Virus record (IMG/VR): IMGVR_UViG_3300025728_000023 | Coordinates: 1-34,193 of that record | Direction: 5' to 3' (one strand) | Length of the DNA: 34,193 bases | From: a virus | In this document: positions 20,321 to 26,034 of the stretch, piece after piece | Layout of the letters: each line of letters starts with the position of its first letter | How positions within the stretch are numbered: the first letter of the stretch is position 1 | The notes under the pieces: model-generated | What the model saw: only the letters and a program-made list of their open reading frames with translations | What the model was told of the DNA's origin: nothing | Databases searched by the model: none | Position numbers and translations under genes: made by a program

Positions 20321-20653
20321 ATGGCAAGGAAACGATATAGATATATTACAAATGGAACAGTAGTTGGAAGTAATCCAATATGCGATTTTAGATTACTAGG
20401 TGCTAACAACATTACTAAACCGTATGATGGAGCAATTGCACTTAGAGTAGTCATACCAGATGATTTAGTATTGGAAAAGTGGCGTTGTGACCCGTACTCT
20501 ACAACAGATGATGAAAGAACGTTGGATGAATTGGGATATGATGTGATGATATGGAGTTTTAAAACGGGCAAATGGACGATTCACAATGAGTTGAAGGGCA
20601 CTAGACCATGTGATGTGCCAATACATTATAAGAGAGATTTAAATGGACTTTAA
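20321..20653 (+). CDS. Unknown protein, 110 aa
   Basis: Basic N terminus (ARKRYRYITNG), beta-rich middle, two lone Cys. No motif recognised. GAGGTGAT precedes the start. Last gene of the unit that begins at 18993. Confidence 0.77.
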   Translation: MARKRYRYITNGTVVGSNPICDFRLLGANNITKPYDGAIALRVVIPDDLVLEKWRCDPYSTTDDERTLDELGYDVMIWSFKTGKWTIHNELKGTRPCDVPIHYKRDLNGL

Positions 20654-20667
20654 AGAAAAAATTCTTA

Positions 20668-20696
20668 TTGACAAAAATAAAAACTAATGATATACT
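20668..20696 (+). promoter_or_regulatory. Promoter of the second lipoprotein gene
   Basis: TTGACA (20668-20673), 17-base spacer, TATACT (20691-20696) with TGA before it. It lacks the TCGC/AAGAG flanks. Confidence 0.87.
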
Positions 20697-20719
20697 ATTA
20701 TCAAAGGGAGGATGATATT

Positions 20720-21130
20720 ATGAAGAAAATGAAAAAAGCAATCTTAACGGGATTAATGGTGATGGGATTCGGTGCTACTTTAGTAGGATGTACTACAGAA
20801 GCGGATACAGTTTCAGAGAATCTATCTAAATCAGCAGATTCATTCGAAGTACAACGTAGAGTAGTATTCTTCAATGGAATTACAGATAAATACCTTTTGA
20901 CAATTGAAGGATTATGTGCCTTGGATGCAGATGATAACAAGAAAATTACTGTTACTTGTAAGACTGGTGAAGATAAATATAAGAAACATTATTTAGGATT
21001 AAGTGACAATGTTTCTTACTTCATCGAACAAACTGATGCTAAACATGAAAGTGCTTATCACTACAAAGTATTATTCCGTCCAGAAGAAATCCTTCCAGAC
21101 ATCGACTTACAGACAAGTAAAGGTAAATAA
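20720..21130 (+). CDS. Beta-sandwich lipoprotein, 136 aa
   Basis: MKKMKKA, a hydrophobic stretch and lipobox L-V-G-C24 define a lipoprotein. After a short linker, SADSFEVQRRVVFFNG (about 38-53), then TIEGLCALD, TVTCKTG, LGLSDNVSYFIEQ and YHYKVLFRPE follow the pattern of the phage beta-sandwich lipoproteins found in many actinobacterial and Bacillota phages. Their role is unproven; a place on the outer face of the membrane fits superinfection immunity or cell-surface change. Start 20720 follows AAGGGAGGATGAT. Confidence 0.85.
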   Translation: MKKMKKAILTGLMVMGFGATLVGCTTEADTVSENLSKSADSFEVQRRVVFFNGITDKYLLTIEGLCALDADDNKKITVTCKTGEDKYKKHYLGLSDNVSYFIEQTDAKHESAYHYKVLFRPEEILPDIDLQTSKGK

Positions 21131-21144
21131 AAGGAGGAATATAA

Positions 21145-21309
21145 ATGAGAAAATTTACAGTGACTTATAAAGAGGTAGTTTACAAGGAAGTAACAGTGAA
21201 AGCAGACTCTCCAGATGATGCAGAGAAAATGGTTGAACATGGAGAGTTTGACGGTGAATATGAAATTGATAGTGGTGAAATCACTGTAACACAAGTTGAA
21301 GAAATCTAA
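21145..21309 (+). CDS. Unknown small acidic protein, 54 aa
   Basis: Strand-helix-strand-strand layout (RKFTVTYKEVVYKEVTVKA, then DDAEKMVEHG, then EIDSGEITVTQV). This resembles a small DpnD/PcfM-like or similar beta-alpha-beta fold, but I am not sure. AAAGGAGG precedes the start. Confidence 0.72.
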   Translation: MRKFTVTYKEVVYKEVTVKADSPDDAEKMVEHGEFDGEYEIDSGEITVTQVEEI

Positions 21310-21326
21310 TAAAATCTTACTTTTAT
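21309..21326. repeat. ATAAAA-N6-TTTTAT element, copy 7
   Basis: Perfect copy that begins on the last base of the stop codon; GAAGAGG follows at once. Confidence 0.7.
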
Positions 21327-21340
21327 GAAGAGGTGGAAAT

Positions 21341-21511
21341 ATGAGCAAAGCTAGTATTATAAAGGCTATACATGGTAAATATAATGAATTGGAATCTTTA
21401 AAGAAATATATTGATGATGAAAATGCAATTAAAATCATTGAAGCAAAACAGGATACGTTAAATGATGTTGAAGAGATTGTGAAGAACTCTTATACATTTG
21501 ATGATTTTTGA
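21341..21511 (+). CDS. Unknown helical protein, 56 aa
   Basis: Helical throughout, with a heptad-like pattern (ELESLKKYIDDENAIKIIEAK). AGAGGTGG precedes the start. The TGA stop overlaps the next repeat element. Confidence 0.7.
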   Translation: MSKASIIKAIHGKYNELESLKKYIDDENAIKIIEAKQDTLNDVEEIVKNSYTFDDF

Positions 21512-21528
21512 TAAAATTTCCCTTTTAT
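21511..21528. repeat. ATAAAA-N6-TTTTAT element, copy 8
   Basis: Perfect copy that starts on the last base of the stop codon (TGA, 21509-21511); TATGGAGG follows. Confidence 0.7.
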
Positions 21529-21541
21529 GGAGGATGATAAT

Positions 21542-21772
21542 ATGAAAAAATTAAGAGCAGAGTTGAATGATTTATTAAGACCTTTAAAACAAAAGGATAT
21601 GTATAAAATGCCTTCACACATTGTTGTTTTTGGTGATGAAAATGACAGTGTACACGTATTCTTATATGATACACAAGTTGATACAGTTATTGATTTCCTT
21701 GAGACTAAAGTAAATTATTTTTCAATCTATGCATTAGGTCGTACAGTAGCAACTTATTACAAATATGATTAA
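21542..21772 (+). CDS. Unknown protein, 76 aa
   Basis: A basic helix (KKLRAELNDLLRPLKQKD) then strands (SHIVVFGDENDSVHVFLYD) and a helix. Compact alpha-beta. GGAGGATGAT precedes 21542. Confidence 0.75.
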   Translation: MKKLRAELNDLLRPLKQKDMYKMPSHIVVFGDENDSVHVFLYDTQVDTVIDFLETKVNYFSIYALGRTVATYYKYD

Positions 21773-21785
21773 TAGGAGTGATAAT

Positions 21786-22052
21786 ATGAGTCAATTAATT
21801 GAAGGTTATGCGTTAGTTACTGCAAAAGGTAAGTATTTATCAATGGAACAGGTTTCTAGTCATGATATTGAAGTATTAACATTTTCAAACCCAGACATGG
21901 CAACACTTCACACATTAGATTTAGCGATGCAAACCAAAAAAGAAATTATCAATAATGATGGTTACTGGAATTATTCCGCATTAGAAGAACAGATTCCAGT
22001 TGGGATTGTCAAAATTACAAAACTTATCAAAGTGGAAGAGGTGGTTGAATGA
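21786..22052 (+). CDS. Unknown protein, 88 aa
   Basis: Unrecognised alpha-beta protein. AGGAGTGAT precedes 21786. The end overlaps the next start as ATGA, with the ribosome binding site GAGGTGG inside this gene. Confidence 0.75.
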   Translation: MSQLIEGYALVTAKGKYLSMEQVSSHDIEVLTFSNPDMATLHTLDLAMQTKKEIINNDGYWNYSALEEQIPVGIVKITKLIKVEEVVE

Positions 22053-22360
22053 TAAATGAGACAGAAAAAATAAGTTTGATGTATGGTGAAAGACTTGGAG
22101 ACTATACAATTGAAATTAACTTGATGCGAATATTTACAAGCAAATCTGGATTCACCAGATATTATAATGAATATTATGATGCTGTTATCTACAAAAAGAT
22201 AGAGAGAAAGTTTTGGTTTGGTCATAGAACTCAAAAGGTATTCGCTATAAAGTGGGATACGAACGGTGCAACTTTAACAGATATGGTTAGTCTATTAAAG
22301 GCACGAGTGAAAGAGTTTAAGAGTGAGGATATTGAGAATCTTAGATATATAAACATGTAA
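22049..22360 (+). CDS. Unknown basic protein, 103 aa
   Basis: Basic and aromatic (YNEYYDAVIYKKIERKFWFGHR), strand-rich. Coupled to the gene upstream by an ATGA overlap. No motif recognised. Confidence 0.76.
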   Translation: MINETEKISLMYGERLGDYTIEINLMRIFTSKSGFTRYYNEYYDAVIYKKIERKFWFGHRTQKVFAIKWDTNGATLTDMVSLLKARVKEFKSEDIENLRYINM

Positions 22361-22371
22361 GAGGTGGTTAA

Positions 22372-22593
22372 ATGATTAATGTACTTTTAGGTAAATACAA
22401 ACACCTAATTGACTTCGATGATAATATGCAAAAGAACAACTACAAATGGGTAGAGGGCTACATACGCTTCCAGAAGAGAAAGAATCGTGCAGGATGGGAA
22501 AATGATTGCATTGAGTTTTTACAGGGCGCAATCAACCTGCAAATGGAGTTTCTGATTGATATAAATCTAATGAAGAAAAGGGGTCTATTATGA
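22372..22593 (+). CDS. Unknown helical protein, 73 aa
   Basis: Helical and basic with Trp (KWVEGYIRFQKRKNRAGW). GAGGTGG precedes the start. Overlaps the next gene by ATGA. Confidence 0.75.
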   Translation: MINVLLGKYKHLIDFDDNMQKNNYKWVEGYIRFQKRKNRAGWENDCIEFLQGAINLQMEFLIDINLMKKRGLL

Positions 22594-22928
22594 TAGGTAA
22601 AGCGCATGGTGTTAAAGTTAAAACGTTTGATGATTACACTGATGGTGATGCAGTCTCTAAATTAAATGAATTTATACAATCAAATCCAGATATTGATATT
22701 CTTGATATTAAATATTTCAATGGGTATTCTGTAGTAGATAATGATGAGATGTCATATGGTCGTGAGAATGCTATGATTATCTATCGTGAACCAGTAACTA
22801 CATATGGAAATTTCTTCAAAGAAATCGAGCAGACAGGATTAGTAGGCAAACCAGAGATACAGTTAGAAAAAGTAATTGATGATATATTTAAAAATAATAA
22901 AAAACTACTAGACAAGTACAAAAAATAA
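22590..22928 (+). CDS. Cse60-like protein, 112 aa
   Basis: The first 75 residues follow the layout of the small Bacillus protein Cse60 (DUF2758): VKVKTFDDY, a helix SKLNEFIQSNP, then ILDIKYF and the closing strand NAMIIYRE. Cse60 is a sporulation-associated protein of unknown activity and relatives occur in phages. The last 35 residues here are an extra basic helix. AAAAGGGG precedes the start. A promoter for the next gene is embedded in the final codons. Confidence 0.6.
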   Translation: MIGKAHGVKVKTFDDYTDGDAVSKLNEFIQSNPDIDILDIKYFNGYSVVDNDEMSYGRENAMIIYREPVTTYGNFFKEIEQTGLVGKPEIQLEKVIDDIFKNNKKLLDKYKK

Positions 22929-22937
22929 TGGTATACT
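22909..22937 (+). promoter_or_regulatory. Promoter inside the end of the Cse60-like gene
   Basis: TAGACA (22909-22914), 17-base spacer, TATACT (22932-22937) preceded by TGG. The stop codon lies in the spacer. Confidence 0.78.
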
Positions 22938-22967
22938 AGCTTTAACAAATAAAAAGGAGATGATAGT

Positions 22968-23384
22968 ATGAAACAAAAATTCGAAGTTGGCGAAATTATC
23001 TTTGTAAAGGCTGATTTGACTGTTGGGAATCTTTATGAGAGTGAAGATAGAAGCGGTGGTACATACTGGTCACGCTCTCACAAACCATTTGGAGGTAAGT
23101 TTGCAGTAGTAGTTGAATATAATCGTAGAGGTTATAAACTACGATTCGGTGCAGATTACGACCAGACAAACATCTACTATGATGAAATGCTAGAAACGTT
23201 TATTGATACGATTAAAGATGGTGACAGTGTAACAACAGATGTGGAAAAATTAGTGAGACATCTAGAAATACATAACATTCAAAGAATCATCGACAATGCA
23301 TTAATGAATCGTATGTTTAATACAGACCGAGATGGTTTCCAAAAATTAGTAGATACATATAAAGAGTTAAGTGAAAAACAATGA
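22968..23384 (+). CDS. Unknown protein, 138 aa
   Basis: A beta-rich N-terminal 75 residues with an opening like a small barrel (FEVGEIIFVKADLTVGNLY) and GGKFAVVVEY, then helices. The barrel part resembles YopX- or KOW-like modules in style, without certainty. AAGGAGATGAT precedes the start. Confidence 0.77.
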   Translation: MKQKFEVGEIIFVKADLTVGNLYESEDRSGGTYWSRSHKPFGGKFAVVVEYNRRGYKLRFGADYDQTNIYYDEMLETFIDTIKDGDSVTTDVEKLVRHLEIHNIQRIIDNALMNRMFNTDRDGFQKLVDTYKELSEKQ

Positions 23385-23438
23385 AGCGGTATTACTTACA
23401 AGTCTAGTGCATATAGTGTATCAAAGGAGAGTGGTATT

Positions 23439-23942
23439 ATGACAGCAAGACAATTGAAGATATATGAGAGACAATTAAAAAAATATGCAGACAAATTCCT
23501 CATGGAAAACTATGGTATGACTTTAACAGTACCATTAAAGTTGAATGGGAGATTGTCAAAAACATTAGGGTGGTTTTCCTACACAACAAAGGGAGGGAAA
23601 CCACTGTCGGTAGAGTTGAATAAGCAATTTGTATTAAACAATGAATCGCAGTTAATATTAGATGTCCTAAAACATGAACTGGTGCACTATGCATTATTCA
23701 TGCAGGGCAAACCTCATAGTGACGGTGACAGTTACTTTGAGAATGAATTGAAAAGAAAAGGAATTGTTAGCCAAGATACAATCAATAAAAAGTATAAGAT
23801 AGCAAGTGTTAAGAATATTTATAAATGTTTGAAGTGTGATACTAATCATACAAGAGCAAGAAGAATCACAGCACTATCACGATACAGTTGTACTTGTGGC
23901 GGTAAGCTTGAATATCTAGGAAAGAGGGTTGTTGCATCATGA
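23439..23942 (+). CDS. SprT-like zinc metalloprotein, 167 aa
   Basis: H79-E80-L-V-H83 is the HExxH zinc site in the helix DVLKHELVHYALF, followed by the GKPHSDGDSYF segment that often carries the third ligand in SprT-like proteins, and a C-terminal zinc ribbon C130-x-x-C133 ... C151-x-C153. Length and order match the SprT-like family of bacteria. The eukaryotic relative (SPRTN) cuts DNA-protein crosslinks; bacterial and phage members are less known. A role in clearing DNA-bound proteins is inference. AAAGGAGAG precedes the start; overlaps the next gene by ATGA. Confidence 0.85.
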   Translation: MTARQLKIYERQLKKYADKFLMENYGMTLTVPLKLNGRLSKTLGWFSYTTKGGKPLSVELNKQFVLNNESQLILDVLKHELVHYALFMQGKPHSDGDSYFENELKRKGIVSQDTINKKYKIASVKNIYKCLKCDTNHTRARRITALSRYSCTCGGKLEYLGKRVVAS

Positions 23943-24262
23943 CCAAACCTCTCTTCTATACAAAGCATCAATTAAGACGAATGGCAAAGCGTGGTATGTC
24001 TAAACCAATCATTGAAGCAGTAGTACAGTATGGAGTGTGGGAGAAGGGTAATCAACCCTTTTCTCATCTCTTAGAATATAAAGGTATCATTGTAGTCTTA
24101 TATGAGCAGAGAACGCAATTTAACGTGTCATCCTGCAAATTAGATAGAAGACATACGATACTAGCAGAGCAAATAGCAAAAGAATCTAATATAGATTTCT
24201 GGAAAGCGTATCATCAAGTGGTGAGAAGTATAGACCTCAAAGTAGAAATTGCAAATATTTAA
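23939..24262 (+). CDS. DUF4258-like (RelE-fold style) protein, 107 aa
   Basis: YTKHQLRRMAKRGMSKPIIEAVVQYG (7 on) follows the DUF4258 pattern of a first helix with His and Arg, then a second helix, then strands (HLLEYKGIIVVLYEQ and FNVSSCKL). The fold is related to RelE/BrnT mRNA-cleaving toxins, but activity of DUF4258 proteins is not generally shown. Coupled to the SprT-like gene. Its end is the 5' arm of a 13-base perfect hairpin. Confidence 0.65.
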   Translation: MTKPLFYTKHQLRRMAKRGMSKPIIEAVVQYGVWEKGNQPFSHLLEYKGIIVVLYEQRTQFNVSSCKLDRRHTILAEQIAKESNIDFWKAYHQVVRSIDLKVEIANI

Positions 24263-24276
24263 TTATTTGCAATTTC
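24245..24276 (+). terminator. Perfect 13-base stop-codon hairpin
   Basis: GAAATTGCAAATA (24245-24257) and TATTTGCAATTTC (24264-24276) pair without mismatch; the six-base loop TTTAAT holds the stop codon (24260-24262). No T tract follows. Confidence 0.55.
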
Positions 24277-24280
24277 ACAC

Positions 24281-24309
24281 TCACCAAAAGTAAAAAATAA
24301 TCATATAAT
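24281..24309 (+). promoter_or_regulatory. Promoter with consensus -10
   Basis: TATAAT (24304-24309) preceded by TCA; the -35 at 17 bases is poor (TCACCA). Confidence 0.5.
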
Positions 24310-24342
24310 ACATAGAAGAAAACGAAAAAGGGGAGAGATGTT

Positions 24343-24780
24343 ATGGTAGCTGTTTTGTATAAAGATTTAGAAAAGTATTCTGGGAAGAGAAAACATAATT
24401 CACAAATGAAGAAGTTTGAAAATACGGGTCTTATGAAACGTTTACGTGAGGTTCAAGAATGGGAATGGGAATTAATTGACCATGCCTTAGACAGACTCGT
24501 AGAGAAGGGGATTCGTGCATCTAAGAGGGATATTATTTCAACTGTATATAACTGCTCAATCATTGAGTACCGTATTGTATATAATCGTAGATTAGGATTA
24601 CATGAGGAAAGAGTAATCTTACGCTCAAAAGCAACAGTGAATCGTTGTTACAATCTAAATGTTGTATTCAGCTTAACTACAAAGAATATCGTGACTGTAT
24701 GGATTAATCACGTGAAAGACCGTCATTCTACTTTAGACTGGTCTATCTATGACAAGAATATGAAAGTGTTAGGGGTTTAA
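24343..24780 (+). CDS. Second DUF4258-like protein, 145 aa
   Basis: After a 40-residue basic N terminus, LIDHALDRLVEKGIRASKRDI (44-64) matches the same helix pattern as the protein before it, followed by strands (EERVILRSKATVNRCYNLNVVFSL and TVWINHVKDR). It is therefore probably a RelE-fold relative. The start at 24343 follows GGGGAGAG. The pair, followed by a HTH gene, is discussed in the findings. The stop codon is in the loop of a strong hairpin. Confidence 0.65.
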   Translation: MVAVLYKDLEKYSGKRKHNSQMKKFENTGLMKRLREVQEWEWELIDHALDRLVEKGIRASKRDIISTVYNCSIIEYRIVYNRRLGLHEERVILRSKATVNRCYNLNVVFSLTTKNIVTVWINHVKDRHSTLDWSIYDKNMKVLGV

Positions 24781-24796
24781 TAACCCCTAATGTTTT
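24769..24796 (+). terminator. Stop-codon terminator
   Basis: TTAGGGGTT (24769-24777), loop TAAT with the stop codon (24778-24780), AACCCCTAA (24782-24790), then TGTTTT. Stem GC content and the short T run make termination likely. Confidence 0.7.
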
Positions 24797-24829
24797 ACCT
24801 AAAAATAAAAATTTAATTACTAAAAAAGG

Positions 24830-24858
24830 TTGTAATTGTTCTGAAATAATGGTATACT
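24830..24858 (+). promoter_or_regulatory. Promoter of the HTH gene
   Basis: TTGTAA (24830-24835), 17-base spacer, TATACT (24853-24858) preceded by TGG. Confidence 0.75.
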
Positions 24859-24881
24859 AGTTACAAGAAGGAGATGATAAT

Positions 24882-25145
24882 ATGAAAGTAAAAAGCAAAT
24901 TTCAAGTGTCTAATAAATTGGATTCTTACATTGTAAGAGAAACAGGAAGAAGAATGGCTGAGACTGGAGCAAAAGCTACAAAGGGTCAAATCATGAATGA
25001 GATTGCAATACATTCTGGTGTTGGTCTTGAGTCAGTAAAGCTAATCAACCGCAACGTTTCCCAACCTTCATTGGTGGTAGCGTTAAGAATGGCAGACTAC
25101 TTTGATACAAAGGTAGAAAATATATTTAACGTTCTAGAGGATTAA
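24882..25145 (+). CDS. Small HTH regulator (Cro/C1 type), 87 aa
   Basis: Residues 34-83 fit a Cro/C1 helix-turn-helix domain: KGQIMNEIAIHSGVG, a turn, SVKLINRNVSQPSLVVALRMADYFDTKVENIF. The end resembles XRE proteins (L-x-x-A-D-Y-F...V-E-x-I-F). There is no second domain, so it probably binds DNA as a dimer without an inducer domain. AAGGAGATGAT precedes the start. It stands alone between two hairpins with its own promoter. Confidence 0.8.
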   Translation: MKVKSKFQVSNKLDSYIVRETGRRMAETGAKATKGQIMNEIAIHSGVGLESVKLINRNVSQPSLVVALRMADYFDTKVENIFNVLED

Positions 25146-25153
25146 TTCCTCTA
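25135..25153 (+). terminator. Stop-codon hairpin
   Basis: TAGAGGA (25135-25141), loop TTAAT with the stop (25143-25145), TCCTCTA (25147-25153). A CTTTT run lies ten bases further. Confidence 0.5.
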
Positions 25154-25168
25154 TACATAGCATCTTTT

Positions 25169-25197
25169 AGAATATCGCACATATAATGAAATATAAC
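25169..25197 (+). promoter_or_regulatory. Weak promoter of the third lipoprotein gene
   Basis: TATAAC at 25192-25197 in a context (GCACATATAATGAAATATAACC) much like the promoter at 5791; no clear -35 (AGAATA). Confidence 0.4.
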
Positions 25198-25216
25198 CAG
25201 AAGGGAGATGATTATC

Positions 25217-25726
25217 ATGAAACGGGGCGTTGCAAGTTTAGTTTTGGGAGCAACAATTATACTAGGATTGGTAGGCTGTTCGGAATCAGCTAAACCAGTA
25301 CAAGAAGTCTCAAAAATCGAAACATTTAAAAAGTCAGAAGCAGAATTAAGAGAAGACTATTTAAGTCTTGTCAAGTCAGAAAATAAGAAGTCTGCACAGG
25401 CTATGAGAAATGTTTCTAAGTTGTTTGACAAATTGACACTTCATCCAGAATTGTTGCAGAATGCGAGATTCCAGTCAGATTTGGAAAAAGAATACAAAGT
25501 TGTAGAAGACACTTATTTCAAATTGAAAATGTACAAAGAATTAGATATACCATCTGACTTGTTAAAGGGTCATAGAGACTTATTAACAGGATACGAATAT
25601 TGTTATAATGGAAACAACTTAACATGGGATGGAGTATTAGAATCCAACCCACAAAAGATAAGAGATGGTGCAGATTTGATTAGTCAAGGAGTACCGTACA
25701 TTCGATTATCTGGTTTAGACAACTAA
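25217..25726 (+). CDS. Lipoprotein, helical, 169 aa
   Basis: Basic start, hydrophobic stretch and lipobox L-V-G-C21. The mature part is almost entirely helical and charged (KSEAELREDYLSLVKSENKKS, then DLEKEYKVVEDTYFKLKMYKE). It is the third lipoprotein of the window and unlike the other two. By location it is on the outer face of the cytoplasmic membrane. GGGAGATGAT precedes the start region; 25217 is favoured over 25208 by spacing. Confidence 0.8.
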   Translation: MKRGVASLVLGATIILGLVGCSESAKPVQEVSKIETFKKSEAELREDYLSLVKSENKKSAQAMRNVSKLFDKLTLHPELLQNARFQSDLEKEYKVVEDTYFKLKMYKELDIPSDLLKGHRDLLTGYEYCYNGNNLTWDGVLESNPQKIRDGADLISQGVPYIRLSGLDN

Positions 25727-25736
25727 AAAAAAGTTG

Positions 25737-25765
25737 TTGACAGCCGAAAAAAGTAATGATATAAT
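25737..25765 (+). promoter_or_regulatory. Full-consensus promoter without a gene
   Basis: TTGACA (25737-25742), 17-base spacer, TATAAT (25760-25765) preceded by TGA. No start codon with a ribosome binding site follows for about 270 bases; the first structure downstream is the hairpin at 25788. Confidence 0.92.
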
Positions 25766-25771
25766 AACATC

Positions 25772-25866
25772 ATAAGTCGTCCAAAAAAGGAGGTCACTGA
25801 AACTACCGTTAATAAAGGTACTTTCAGCACTCCTAAAATCTTGATAAAACAGTGTTTTTATACAGT
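25772..25866 (+). ncRNA. Structured small RNA or leader candidate
   Basis: Three stacked stems: AGGAG (25788-25792) with CTCCT (25830-25834); CTGAAA (25797-25802) with TTTCAG (25822-25827); TACC (25804-25807) with GGTA (25817-25820). It contains a full Shine-Dalgarno sequence (AGGAGGT) but no start codon nearby. It ends with a perfect copy of the 18-base element. Ends are estimated. Confidence 0.5.
25844..25861. repeat. ATAAAA-N6-TTTTAT element, copy 9
   Basis: Perfect copy (loop CAGTGT) in a non-coding position between the RNA candidate and the next promoter. Here neither a stop codon nor a ribosome binding site is adjacent. Confidence 0.65.
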
Positions 25867-25921
25867 TTGTCACACACTTAAAATACCCTCTATTAAGGAC
25901 TATATCCTAGACAAAAGTTTT

Positions 25922-25950
25922 TTGACAGGATTCGACAAAAATGATACAAT
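25922..25950 (+). promoter_or_regulatory. Promoter of the repressor candidate
   Basis: TTGACA (25922-25927), 17-base spacer, TACAAT (25945-25950) with TGA before it. TTGTACAA (25956-25963) covers the expected start site and could be an operator. Confidence 0.85.
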
Positions 25951-25971
25951 TATTTTTGTACAAATGAGGAA

Positions 25972-26005
25972 TAATACAACCTTAAAGTGGGTATTACTAT
26001 AGTAA
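25972..26005. promoter_or_regulatory. Leader palindromes before the repressor candidate
   Basis: TTACTATAGTAA (25994-26005) is a perfect 12-base palindrome. TAATAC...CC (25972-25981) can pair with GG-GTATTA (25989-25996). They lie between the start site and the ribosome binding site and could be an autoregulatory site. Confidence 0.4.
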
Positions 26006-26034
26006 GACAATAATCAAGATTTGGGAGTGATAAA

